The position numbers and the translations under genes were made by a program. 64,000 nt of DNA from Mesorhizobium australicum (lineage in GTDB: Bacteria > Pseudomonadota > Alphaproteobacteria > Rhizobiales > Rhizobiaceae): positions 3,720,001-3,784,000 of the forward strand of contig NZ_FXBL01000004.1 of assembly GCF_900177325.1 (NCBI RefSeq). Direction: 5' to 3'. Of this stretch, positions 1-7,286 are shown one piece after another (the stretch's first letter is position 1; each line of letters opens with the position of its first letter). Under the pieces are notes generated by a model. That model was not told where the DNA came from. It worked only from the letters and a program-made list of their open reading frames with translations, and searched no databases.

Positions 1-393
1 TCGCTCCTGAAACCAGCGCGTCGCCATCTCCATCACGTCGGTCAGGCTGGCGCGCTGCTGCTCCCGGCGCTCCTGCTGATCGTCGCGCGCCGGCATCGCC
101 ACGCCCGCCATCCCGGCAACGCGTTCTACGGCCTCGGGAAAGGACAGTCCCTCAAGCTCGGTCAGGAAGCGGAAATGGTCGCCCGACACCCCGCAGCCGA
201 AGCAGTGATAACGGCCCTTGCGGTCCTCGCAGTGGAAGGACGGCGACTTCTCGCCATGGAACGGACAGCAGGCCCAGTAATCGCCCTTCGACGCGTTCGT
301 CTTCTTGCGGTCCCACGAGACTCGGCTCGCGATCACCGAGGATATCGGCACGCGGTCGCGGATCTCGTCGAGGAAGGCGGGCGGAAAGCGCAT
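1..393 (-). CDS. dnaG: DNA primase DnaG, N-terminal part (runs off the left edge)
   Basis: DnaG makes the RNA primers for DNA replication. Only the first ~131 residues are in the window; the rest lies left of base 1. The reading starts at the ATG complementary to 391-393 (MRFPPAFLDEIRDRVPIS). It shows the CHC2 zinc-binding domain: a Cys and His in ACCPFHGEKSPSF, then YHCFGCGVSGD, the usual C-H-C-C ligand arrangement, followed by the conserved hydrophobic stretch FRFLTELEGLSFPEAVE. The active-site TOPRIM domain is outside the window. The gene reads away from the brnTA pair, and the 129 bases between them hold the brnTA promoter. The identification is secure; only the start codon is open to small revision. 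Confidence 0.95.
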   Translation of the reverse strand, partial: MRFPPAFLDEIRDRVPISSVIASRVSWDRKKTNASKGDYWACCPFHGEKSPSFHCEDRKGRYHCFGCGVSGDHFRFLTELEGLSFPEAVERVAGMAGVAMPARDDQQERREQQRASLTDVMEMATRWFQER

Positions 394-461
394 GAGCCAT
401 ATGTATGTCGCCCCGCCCACGCACGCGAGAGGGAGGCTCGCCTTTCACCGGGTTTCACAGG

Positions 462-492
462 TTGCATCAGATGAAATACGAATGTATATACA
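462..492 (+). promoter_or_regulatory. Promoter and probable autoregulatory operator of the brnTA pair
   Basis: TTGCAT (462-467), a 17-base spacer and TATATA (485-490) match a sigma-70 type promoter. The -10 box lies inside a perfect 10-base palindrome, TGTATATACA (483-492). A palindrome over the -10 box, about 30 bases upstream of a toxin-antitoxin pair, is where an autorepressing antitoxin would bind. Brucella BrnA is known to autoregulate its operon; that this palindrome is its site here is inference. Confidence 0.6.
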
Positions 493-522
493 CAACGCGA
501 TTGACGCACCAAGAAGGAGACC

Positions 523-816
523 ATGAAACGTGTAGAAGCGATCGAGTTCTCTGAATTCGATTGGGATCCGACCAAATACCAGAAGGTTCTGGTTACGCGA
601 GAGATCGATTTCTTGCAGATCGCCGCGGCTTTGTTAGGGCCGCATTTGAGTCAACGTTCAGACAAACAAGGAGAAGACCGCACACTGGCCATTTGCATGA
701 TCGAGACCCAGATTGTCCGCGTGATCTACACGTCTCGCGGAAGTGTGTGTCGTATCATCACGGCCATGGCGGCAAGAAGGAATGAGCGAGAAGAATATCG
801 TCAGATATTCGGCTGA
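523..816 (+). CDS. brnT: BrnT family type II toxin
   Basis: A 97-residue protein that matches the BrnT toxin family, small ribonucleases with a RelE-like fold that block translation when free of BrnA. The opening EFSEFDWDPTKYQKVL corresponds to the family's F-x-W-D-P-x-K start. The centre DRTLAICMIETQIVRVIYTS and the end RIITAMAARRNEREEY correspond to the conserved beta-sheet and the C-terminal RIISARxAxRxERxxY signature. A good ribosome site (AAGGAGA, about 511-517) precedes the ATG. The 3' end overlaps brnA by 35 bases, so the two are translated together. The middle (LLGPHLSQRSDKQGED) diverges from typical members, so activity is not certain. Confidence 0.8.
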   Translation: MKRVEAIEFSEFDWDPTKYQKVLVTREIDFLQIAAALLGPHLSQRSDKQGEDRTLAICMIETQIVRVIYTSRGSVCRIITAMAARRNEREEYRQIFG

Positions 817-1117
817 TGAAATCCGGGAATTGGTCCGGCAGGGCAGAGGCCGAACCAATCTTGAGCGGCTGGAAAGTATTACCGACGCCGAGATCGAAGC
901 GCAGATGCGCGACGATCCCGACTGGGCCGAGTTCATGGACATCGACTGGTCGAAGGCAACGATCGTCGTTCCCGTCCCCAAGGATGCGATCTCGATCCGC
1001 CTCGACAAGGACGTGCTCGACTTCTTCAGGGCGACCGGAAAGGGCTACCAGACGCGCATCAATGCCGTGCTGCGCCACTACATGCAGGAACGTCAGAAGG
1101 TGGACAAGGCCGGGTAA
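782..1117 (+). CDS. brnA: BrnA family antitoxin
   Basis: A 111-residue antitoxin that neutralises BrnT and represses the operon. It starts at ATG 782, inside the brnT 3' end, with the family opening MSEKNIVRYSADEIRELV. The C-terminal half carries the ribbon-helix-helix DNA-binding region typical of BrnA: AISIRLDKDVLDFFRATG followed by GYQTRINAVLRHYM. The middle DPDWAEFMDIDWSKA fits the BrnA consensus. A longer reading from 743 is possible but lacks a ribosome site and the added residues do not match the family. The toxin-first order with overlap is normal for this system. Confidence 0.85.
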   Translation: MSEKNIVRYSADEIRELVRQGRGRTNLERLESITDAEIEAQMRDDPDWAEFMDIDWSKATIVVPVPKDAISIRLDKDVLDFFRATGKGYQTRINAVLRHYMQERQKVDKAG

Positions 1118-1221
1118 CGCCGCCGCCCGTCCAGAAAAACTGCACCCCTGTCGCGCAGAACTCGATTGCCGCGCGCGGCGATTCGTGGTGCTACGGACGC
1201 CGTTTCCAACCGGTCAGCCGC

Positions 1222-2406
1222 ATGCCCCTCCCCATAATCGCCCTCTTCGTCACCGCCTTCGCCTTCGGCACCACCGAATTCGTCATTGCCGGCATCCTGC
1301 CGCAGCTTGCCGAAGGCCTCGGCGTCTCCGTGCCGGCCGCGGGCTATCTCGTCTCCGGCTATGCGCTGGCCATCGCCGTTGCCGGGCCGCTGCTGACCAT
1401 CCTCACCACCGGAGTGCCGCGCAAGACGCTGCTGATCGGCCTGTCCCTGGTCTTCGTCGCCGGCCAGCTGGCCTGTGCGCTGGCGCCGGGCTTTGCCTCG
1501 ATGCTCCTGTTCCGCGTCATCGTCGCCGGCGCGCACGGCGTCTATTTCGGCGTCGCCATGGTCGTCGCTATCGGCCTCGTCCCGCCGGAGCGGCGCGGCA
1601 TGGCCGTCGCCGTCGTCCTCGCCGGGCTCACCGTCTCCAACATCGTCGGCGTGCCGATCGGGGCCGCCATCGGCAATGCCTTCGGCTGGCGCGCGACCTT
1701 CTGGGCGATGTTCGGCCTCGGCATCCTCACGCTCGCCGCGATCCTGGCGCTGCTGCCCAACCGGGAAGGCCCCCGCGCCGAGCCGCCCCATCTGTCGCAG
1801 GAGATCGGCGTGCTCGGCCGCCAGCAGGTCTGGACCACGCTGATCGTCATGCTGATGCTGATGATGTGCCAGTACGTGCCCTTCACCTACATCTCGCCCT
1901 TCCTGCAGGAGGTGACACGGCTCGACGCTTCGACCATCCCGTGGGTGCTCCTGATCAACGGCCTCGGCGCGACGCTCGGCGTCTATCTCGGCGGCAGGCT
2001 CGCCGACTGGAAGCTGATGCCCTCCCTCATCGCGCTGCTCGTCATCCAGTCGGTGGTGGCCGCCCTTCTCTACCTGCTCAGCCCCTGGCCGCTCGCGATG
2101 GTCATCCTCGTTCCGCTCTGGGGCTGCATCAACTTCTCCATCGGCACGCCGCTTCAGACGCGCATCCTCTCATGGACCGCCGATGCGCCCAACCTCGCCT
2201 CCTCGCTTATCCCGGCCGGCTTCAACCTCGGCATCGCGATCGCCGCCTTTGTCGGCGGACTGATCATTACCAGCGGCCTTGGTTACCGCGCGCTGCCGCT
2301 GGTCGGCGTCGCCTCGATGCTGATCGCCGCGGTGGTGGCCGCGCGGTCGTGGTCGGTGGAAAAGCAGAGCGGCGCGCTCCCTCCGCTGCGCGCCGCCGAG
2401 GCTTGA
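1222..2406 (+). CDS. MFS transporter, drug/arabinose efflux (DHA1) type
   Basis: A 394-residue inner-membrane protein with about 12 hydrophobic segments, belonging to the major facilitator superfamily, probably a proton-driven exporter of drugs, sugars or purine-like compounds in the AraJ/YdhP/NepI group. The first helix FGTTEFVIAGILPQLAEGLG is characteristic of this group (TTEFVIxGLLP in relatives). The motif-A loop between helices 2 and 3 reads TTGVPRKTLLIGLSL, and VSNIVGVPIGAAIGNAFGWR matches the antiporter motif C region. Substrate cannot be read from sequence. It stands alone: it follows brnA by about 100 bases and converges on the RcnB-like gene. Confidence 0.85.
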   Translation: MPLPIIALFVTAFAFGTTEFVIAGILPQLAEGLGVSVPAAGYLVSGYALAIAVAGPLLTILTTGVPRKTLLIGLSLVFVAGQLACALAPGFASMLLFRVIVAGAHGVYFGVAMVVAIGLVPPERRGMAVAVVLAGLTVSNIVGVPIGAAIGNAFGWRATFWAMFGLGILTLAAILALLPNREGPRAEPPHLSQEIGVLGRQQVWTTLIVMLMLMMCQYVPFTYISPFLQEVTRLDASTIPWVLLINGLGATLGVYLGGRLADWKLMPSLIALLVIQSVVAALLYLLSPWPLAMVILVPLWGCINFSIGTPLQTRILSWTADAPNLASSLIPAGFNLGIAIAAFVGGLIITSGLGYRALPLVGVASMLIAAVVAARSWSVEKQSGALPPLRAAEA

Positions 2407-2462
2407 CTGTTTGGGGCGATCACTGGGGCGACCATCGGGCCGCCCCATCTTCGGACCTCTTC

Positions 2463-2804
2463 CTACCGTCCGGCGATCACGCCCGCGATGATGCCGCTGG
2501 CGATGGTGATCAGCATGTAGTCGTTGCCGACGCGGATCCAGCGCTGGCCGTGGCCAGGCTTGCGCAGCCCGTGCCGCTTCCAGTCGCGCGCCTCGTAGCG
2601 CTTCCAGTTGGTGAAGCGCTGGCCCCGCTCGTAGCGGTGGTGCTTCTCGACCTTCCGGCGCACGGAATAGCCCTGGCTGGCGCCCGGACGGCCCCTCTGG
2701 TCCTCGATGCGCGGCTCGTGGCTGCGGGTCGACGCGGCCTGGGCCTGCGCCATCGGCGCGGCGAGGATCGCGAGCGCCAGGGCGGAAAGAACAATGCGTT
2801 TCAT
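2463..2804 (-). CDS. RcnB family periplasmic protein
   Basis: A 113-residue exported protein. Residues 1-23 (MKRIVLSALALAILAAPMAQ...) form a signal peptide. The remainder is rich in Arg, His, Lys and Tyr. The segment GQRFTNWKRYEARDWKRHGL and the following RKPGHGQRWIRVGNDYMLI fit the RcnB domain, whose E. coli member takes part in nickel/cobalt homeostasis in the periplasm. The protein ends in a short hydrophobic helix (LITIASGIIAGVIAG), usual for alphaproteobacterial members. No rcnA-type exporter gene is adjacent, so a role in metal handling is unproven here. Confidence 0.8.
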   Translation of the reverse strand: MKRIVLSALALAILAAPMAQAQAASTRSHEPRIEDQRGRPGASQGYSVRRKVEKHHRYERGQRFTNWKRYEARDWKRHGLRKPGHGQRWIRVGNDYMLITIASGIIAGVIAGR

Positions 2805-2870
2805 CTCTGTCTCCTTGTAATGGACACGGCGACCCTAAGGTGGCGCGGATGAACGAGCGATGAACCGTCA

Positions 2871-2925
2871 ATTACAATTATGTAATAATTACAAATACTT
2901 ATTACATTTCCGTAATGTTCCGGAC
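2871..2925. promoter_or_regulatory. AT-rich cluster of ATTACA/TGTAAT words with a perfect palindrome
   Basis: The bases just upstream of the RcnB-like gene are unusually AT-rich for this window. They hold the word ATTACA or its complement TGTAAT several times, including the perfect 13-base palindrome TGTAATAATTACA at 2881-2893 and another ATTACA at 2911-2916. The region lies between the RcnB-like gene and the Na/Pi transporter, which read away from each other. It looks like an operator for a dimeric regulator, with unknown partner. The remainder of 2805-3097 shows nothing else. Confidence 0.4.
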
Positions 2926-3097
2926 GCCGGATACCGTTACGCGCGGCATCCTGATCCCGACACCGGGCGTCGGCGACACACGCTGGAAACCGCAGCCCGC
3001 CACACTATTATCCGGCTAATCTGTTTACTGGCCGAATCGGTCTCGGAAGCGAAGGAATTCACGGACATGGCTCACAGGAAGATGGTCTAGCTCTGCG

Positions 3098-4756
3098 ATG
3101 AGCGGCACCATCGTTCTCCTCAACCTCGCCGGCGCGGTCGCACTGCTCCTCTGGGCGACGCGGATGGTCAAGACGGGCGTGGAGCGCGCCTATGGCGACA
3201 CGCTGCGCGGCCGGCTGCGCTCCACGCTCGGCAATCCCCTGCTCGCCGTGATCACCGGCGCGGGCCTCGCCATCGCCTTCCAGAGCTCCACCGCGGTCAC
3301 CCTGCTGATCGCATCCTTTGCCGGTTCCGGCGTGGTCGGCGGGATGGCGGGGCAGTTGGCCGTGCGCGGCGCCGAGGTCGGCTCGGCCCTGCTCGTCAAG
3401 CTCCTGTCCTTCGATCTCAGGCTGCTCGTTCCGCTCTGCCTCGTTGCCGGAACGAGCTTCTTCATGGCGACCGAGCGGCGCGAGTGGCGCCAGCTCGGTC
3501 GCATCCTCGTCGGCATCGGCCTGATGATCCTGTCGCTGGAGATGATCGGCACGGCCGCCGAGCCCCTGCGCGATTCGAGACTGCTGCCTGTCATCATCGG
3601 CTACTTCTCGGGCGATCCGGTCACCGCCTTCCTGATCGCGGCGCTGATGACCTGGCTGTTCCATTCCAGCATCGCGGCAGTCCTGCTGCTCGTCGCACTC
3701 GCCGGCCGCGGCCTCATCCCGGCCGAGCTCGGCGTCGTCCTGGTGCTCGGTGTCAACCTTGGCAGTTCGGTGATCGCGCCCCTTTTGACGCGCGGTGCAG
3801 CCCCCGCCGTCCGGGTCGTGCCGATCGGCAACCTCCTGATGCGCGGCGCGGGCTCCTTGGTCGCGCTGACGCTGCTGCTCACGTTCAAGCCCCCGCTCGC
3901 CCTCCTCGGCACGACGGTGCCCGACCAGATCGTCCACGCGCACATCCTCTTCAACTGCGTGATCCTGCTTGCCGGCATTCCGCTGGCTGGCCTGGTCTAC
4001 CGCGCCTCGAAGGCGCTCGTCGCCCTCAGCAGCCCGACCGTGCCGGAAGTCGCGCCGGCCGAACGCAGCGCGCTGGAGGAAGATGCTCTGGACAGGCCCT
4101 CGCAGGCGCTCGCCAACGCCACCCGCGAGGTGGTGCGCATCTGCGAGACGATCGAGATCATGCTGGTGGAGATCATGGATCTCTACCGCAATCCGGACAA
4201 GGCGCGCATCGATCATCTCGCTGCCCTCGACGACCGCGTCGACCGCTGGCACGCGGCCATCAAGATCTACCTCGCCAAGGTCACCGCGCACCAGCTGAGC
4301 GAATCCGAGGCCATGCGCTGCCAGGAGCTCATCGGCGCCTGCATCAAGCTTGAGCAGGTCGGTGATATCATCGTGCGCAACATGCTGGTCCACGTCCGCA
4401 AGAAGATGGAGCGCAAGCTCGAATTCACCGAGGACGGCTGGCGCGAACTCACCGCCTTCCACGCCTCGGTCCTTGCCAATGCGCGCCTCGCCTTCAACGT
4501 CCTTGTCAGCCGCGACCGCGAGACCGCCCTCCAGCTCGTCCAGGAGAAGGATCGGCTGCGCGACCGCGAGAAGTCCTCGACGCAGGGCCATTTCGAGCGC
4601 CTGCGCGCCGGCACGGCCCGCAGCGTCGAGACGAGTTCCATCCATCTCGACACGATCCGCGACCTGAAGCAGATCAACTCCCTCCTCGCCTCGATCGCCT
4701 ATCCGGTCCTCGAGGAACAGGGCCTCCTGCGCGGATCGCGGCTGAAAGCGTCGTGA
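3098..4756 (+). CDS. Na/Pi cotransporter family protein with PhoU-like tail
   Basis: A 552-residue membrane protein for sodium-coupled phosphate uptake or export, of the NptA/YjbB type. The first ~310 residues hold hydrophobic helices with the inverted repeat of the family: the substrate motif QSSTAVTLLIASFAGSG in the first half and HSSIAAVLLLVALAGRG in the second. Residues from about 340 to 540 form a soluble helical PhoU-like domain (many Glu/Arg-rich helices, such as VRICETIEIMLVEIMDLY and LEQVGDIIVRNMLVHVRKKM), which is normally regulatory. Length and order are typical of Rhizobiales members. No pst or pho genes are adjacent. Confidence 0.9.
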   Translation: MSGTIVLLNLAGAVALLLWATRMVKTGVERAYGDTLRGRLRSTLGNPLLAVITGAGLAIAFQSSTAVTLLIASFAGSGVVGGMAGQLAVRGAEVGSALLVKLLSFDLRLLVPLCLVAGTSFFMATERREWRQLGRILVGIGLMILSLEMIGTAAEPLRDSRLLPVIIGYFSGDPVTAFLIAALMTWLFHSSIAAVLLLVALAGRGLIPAELGVVLVLGVNLGSSVIAPLLTRGAAPAVRVVPIGNLLMRGAGSLVALTLLLTFKPPLALLGTTVPDQIVHAHILFNCVILLAGIPLAGLVYRASKALVALSSPTVPEVAPAERSALEEDALDRPSQALANATREVVRICETIEIMLVEIMDLYRNPDKARIDHLAALDDRVDRWHAAIKIYLAKVTAHQLSESEAMRCQELIGACIKLEQVGDIIVRNMLVHVRKKMERKLEFTEDGWRELTAFHASVLANARLAFNVLVSRDRETALQLVQEKDRLRDREKSSTQGHFERLRAGTARSVETSSIHLDTIRDLKQINSLLASIAYPVLEEQGLLRGSRLKAS

Positions 4757-4844
4757 GAAAGAACGTCCCTGCCGTCAATTCGCCGGAATCCCGGCATGAT
4801 CGGGCCGAATTGCATCGCTATCCGTCTCCTCGAAGGGGATAGTC

Positions 4845-4961
4845 ATGCACACGTTCAAGTCCGATCTGTTTCTGTTTGCCGCCGGGGTGATCGCCGTAGT
4901 TTCGGTCGTCGGCGTCGACACGGCCGGGTTGGTGAACGCTCTTCACGCGCTGTTTGCGTAG
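4845..4961 (+). CDS. Small single-helix membrane protein (38 residues)
   Basis: A short frame preceded by a purine-rich ribosome site (GAAGGGGA, about 4831-4838) encodes MHTFKSDLFLFAAGVIAVV and continues SVVGVDTAGLVNALHALFA before a stop. The whole protein is one hydrophobic helix with a short polar start. It sits in the 217-base gap between the Na/Pi transporter and the convergent MocR-type gene. The proper start signal and clean hydrophobic composition suggest a real small membrane protein; no function is known and homology could not be checked. Confidence 0.45.
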   Translation: MHTFKSDLFLFAAGVIAVVSVVGVDTAGLVNALHALFA

Positions 4962-4973
4962 CCGGCAGGCCCT

Positions 4974-6362
4974 TCAGACGACCAAGCCGACCCGCTCGCG
5001 GCTCTCCGACAGGATCGACACCAGGCTTCGCAGCCCCTCCTTCAGCCGTTCGCGGCTGGCGGCGGCACCAAGCGCAATGCGCACCGCATTTGCGGCGCCT
5101 CCGCTCACGGCGAACTCCTCGCCCGAGCTGATCGCCAGCCCGCGCCGCCGCGCCAGCCGCACCAGTTCCTCGGCGCCAATAGCATCCTTCAGCGGCAACC
5201 AGATATTCAGGCTCGCCTCCTGCGCCACCGCGCCTGCCGGCAGCATGCCGGCCGCGATCCGCTGCCGCTCGACCGCCTCCGCACGCACCGCGACGGCAAT
5301 CTCTCCCGCCGTGCCGCTCCGAATCCATTCGGCGGCGAGGCCCGTCATCAGCGGCGGCACCATCTGCGTGATGCCGCGAAGCGCCGCGGCGATGCGTTCG
5401 GTCGTCTCGGCCTCCGGCGCGACGAGGAAGGCGGTACGCAAGAAGGGCGAAATGCATTTCGCCAGTGTCGCCACGTAGATTGTCACGTCTGGCGCGAGCG
5501 ACAGCAGGCTCGGCGGCGCGTCCGGCAGGAACCTGCTGTACGGATCGTCCTCGACGATCGTCAGACCCGAGCGCCGCGCCGCGGTCACCAGGTCTTCCCG
5601 TCGCGCCTGCGGCATGACCAGCGTCGTCGGATTGTGCAGCGTCGGGTTGAGATAGACCAGCCGCGCAGAGCAGTGCCGCGCCTGCATTTCCAGCGCATCA
5701 GGCAGCATGCCGTCTGCGTCGCCCGGCACGCCGACGAGCCCGCGTCCCAGTGCGCGCGTCAGCGAGATCAGGCCGGGATAGGTGCATAGGTCGGTCAGGA
5801 TCACATCCCCTTCCCGGCTGTGCGCCAGCACGGCGGCCGCCAGCAGCGCCTGCGCGCCGGAGCCGACTGCCATCCGCGCGACCGAAGGCCGGTCGCCCTC
5901 GCCCGCGATCCACTGCGACCCCGCCGCCCGTTCGGACGCCGAGCCCGGCCCGGGATGATAGGACAACAGCGCCTCGGCGCTCGACCGCTTCAGCAGCCCG
6001 TCGATGCCGCTCCTGATCAGCGCCGGCAGGTTGATGCCCAGCGGCGCTGGCGGAATGTTCATGCTCAGGTCGAGCACCGGTTCGTCGGAACCGCCCGGCG
6101 TAACGAACGTGCCCCGCCCGGGCGCCGCCTCGATCAGGTTGCGCCGCCGCGCCTCCATGAAGGCGCGCGTCACCGTTGTCAGGTCGACGCCCAGCGCCTG
6201 CGCCAGGTCGCGCTGTGGCGGCAGCCGGTCGCCGGGCTGCAGCAGGCCGCTGGCGCGCGCCTCGCCGAGCGCCTCGACGATCCTCAGATAGATCGGCCCG
6301 CCGCCGGTGCCCACGGGCGCCAGCCAGGAGAGATCGGAAACCGCATGCGCGCTGTCTTGCAT
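4974..6362 (-). CDS. MocR/PdxR-type transcriptional regulator (GntR HTH fused to aminotransferase fold)
   Basis: A 462-residue regulator. Residues ~20-90 are a GntR winged helix: GPIYLRIVEALGEARASGLL, then PGDRLPPQRDLAQALGVDLT and TVTRAFMEARRRNLIEAAPG. Residues ~130-450 have the class I aminotransferase fold; VEDDPYSRF is the conserved loop and the PLP-binding lysine is in YVATLAKCISPFLRTAFLV. Such proteins use PLP or an amino compound as effector and often control vitamin B6, GABA or taurine genes. It is divergent from the DUF983 gene, and a strong dyad lies immediately upstream of its start (6375-6397). Its target is unknown. Confidence 0.9.
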   Translation of the reverse strand: MQDSAHAVSDLSWLAPVGTGGGPIYLRIVEALGEARASGLLQPGDRLPPQRDLAQALGVDLTTVTRAFMEARRRNLIEAAPGRGTFVTPGGSDEPVLDLSMNIPPAPLGINLPALIRSGIDGLLKRSSAEALLSYHPGPGSASERAAGSQWIAGEGDRPSVARMAVGSGAQALLAAAVLAHSREGDVILTDLCTYPGLISLTRALGRGLVGVPGDADGMLPDALEMQARHCSARLVYLNPTLHNPTTLVMPQARREDLVTAARRSGLTIVEDDPYSRFLPDAPPSLLSLAPDVTIYVATLAKCISPFLRTAFLVAPEAETTERIAAALRGITQMVPPLMTGLAAEWIRSGTAGEIAVAVRAEAVERQRIAAGMLPAGAVAQEASLNIWLPLKDAIGAEELVRLARRRGLAISSGEEFAVSGGAANAVRIALGAAASRERLKEGLRSLVSILSESRERVGLVV

Positions 6363-6374
6363 ATCGCCTCAAGC

Positions 6375-6397
6375 CATACAATTTGTCGCATTGTATG
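6375..6397. promoter_or_regulatory. Operator dyad of the MocR-type regulator
   Basis: CATACAAT (6375-6382) and its exact reverse complement ATTGTATG (6390-6397) are separated by seven bases. The dyad begins 13 bases from the regulator start codon and lies between it and the divergent DUF983 gene. MocR regulators typically bind such repeats in their own divergent promoter region; binding here is inferred from position and symmetry. Confidence 0.65.
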
Positions 6398-6473
6398 CAT
6401 TCAAGAACTGAACATATATGGATCTCGACCAGAAGCATAGCGCGAAACCATGCCGGTCGCGCGGAGTGACGCC

Positions 6474-6860
6474 ATGCACGACCATGCCACCTATCCCCCG
6501 CTCGAACCCTGGAGAGTCGGCATTCGCGGTCGCTGCCCGCGTTGCGGCGAAGGCCACCTGTTCGAGGGCTTCCTCAAGCTCGCCCCGCGCTGCGAGGTCT
6601 GCGGCCTCGACTATTCCTTCGCCGATCCCGCCGACGGCCCCGCCTTCTTCGTCATCTGCTTCGCCTGCATTCCTTCGGTCTGGTTCGCCGTCTGGGCGCA
6701 AATCACCTTCGAGCCGTCGATGTGGTTTCACATCTTCGTCTCGCTGCCGATCGTCTTCGCTACCTGCATACCGCCGCTGCGTCCCCTGAAAGGCTGGCTC
6801 GTCGCGAGCCAGTTCTATCACAAGGCCGAGGAAGGCCGCCTCGTGCGTCCGGGCGAATAG
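6474..6860 (+). CDS. DUF983 domain-containing membrane protein
   Basis: A 128-residue protein that matches the DUF983 family of unknown function. The start contains a zinc-ribbon-like pair, GRCPRCGEGHLFEGFLKL and PRCEVCGLDY, followed by two hydrophobic helices (PAFFVICFACIPSVWFAVWA and WFHIFVSLPIVFATCIPPL) and a short cytoplasmic tail. The start at 6474 is preferred because GGAG lies eight bases upstream; an in-frame ATG at 6450 (MPVARSDAMHDH) lacks a ribosome site. In alphaproteobacteria DUF983 genes often occur near cytochrome oxidase assembly genes, but none is near here. Confidence 0.85.
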   Translation: MHDHATYPPLEPWRVGIRGRCPRCGEGHLFEGFLKLAPRCEVCGLDYSFADPADGPAFFVICFACIPSVWFAVWAQITFEPSMWFHIFVSLPIVFATCIPPLRPLKGWLVASQFYHKAEEGRLVRPGE

Positions 6861-6901
6861 CCCGGCCGACGCCCGTCGATGCGTTCCTGTTAGCAGCCGC
6901 C

Positions 6902-6954
6902 TTGACCAATCCATAGCCACCGGGTTATACGCTAATCAATAGCCAACGGGTTAT
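6902..6954 (+). promoter_or_regulatory. Promoter with two embedded ArsR-type operators
   Basis: TTGACC (6902-6907), a 17-base spacer and TTATAC (6925-6930) form a good sigma-70 promoter. A 16-base imperfect palindrome, ATAGCCACCGGGTTAT, lies between the boxes at 6913-6928. It recurs with one change (ATAGCCAACGGGTTAT) at 6939-6954, centre to centre 26 bases apart and immediately before the ArsR-family start. This is the geometry expected of an autorepressed ArsR operon. Which protein binds is inferred from position. Confidence 0.7.
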
Positions 6955-6962
6955 TGGTTGCC

Positions 6963-7286
6963 ATGCTCGACGCCCATGACATGCTCTTCAGGACGCTCGC
7001 CGATCCGACGCGGCGCGCGATCTTCGAGCGGCTGTGCCGCGAGGGCGAGCAGACCGTCGGCGCGCTGACCGCGCAGGCCGGCGTCTCGCAGCCCGCCGTC
7101 TCGAAACATCTTGCCGTGCTCAAGCAAGCCGGCCTGGTGCGCGACCGCCATGCGGGCCGCCAGACGCATTACAGCGCCGATGCCGGCGCCCTCACCCCGC
7201 TCGTCGACTGGACGAACCGCATGTCGGGCTTCTGGCAGAGCCGGTTCGACGGCCTCGAAGACCTTCTGAAAAGGATGGACCAGTGA
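6963..7286 (+). CDS. ArsR/SmtB family transcriptional repressor
   Basis: A 107-residue winged-helix regulator. The fold is plain: FRTLADPTRRAIFERLCREG, helix-turn-helix LTAQAGVSQPAVSKHLAVLK, then the wing AGLVRDRHAGRQTHYSADAG. No cysteine metal-binding motif is visible, so it belongs to the non-metal branch that is usually paired with an SRPBCC protein. The next gene is exactly that, and its GTG start overlaps this stop (GTGA). The ATG at 6963 is preferred to the in-frame TTG at 6954, because the latter lies inside the second operator copy. Probably controlled by its own product. Confidence 0.9.
   Translation: MLDAHDMLFRTLADPTRRAIFERLCREGEQTVGALTAQAGVSQPAVSKHLAVLKQAGLVRDRHAGRQTHYSADAGALTPLVDWTNRMSGFWQSRFDGLEDLLKRMDQ

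Noticed and set aside
782..816. Overlap of brnT and brnA as a possible frameshift
   Set aside because: Both proteins match their families over full length, and such overlap is usual for toxin-antitoxin pairs.
816..2852. 678-residue plus-strand open frame across brnA, the MFS gene and the rcnB-like gene
   Set aside because: It is an out-of-frame shadow in GC-rich DNA: Arg/Pro/Ala-rich, no domain, and it covers three well supported genes.
3059..4645. 528-residue minus-strand open frame opposite the Na/Pi cotransporter
   Set aside because: Shadow of codon bias; composition (Gln/Glu/Arg/Asp rich) typical of antisense frames and no motif.
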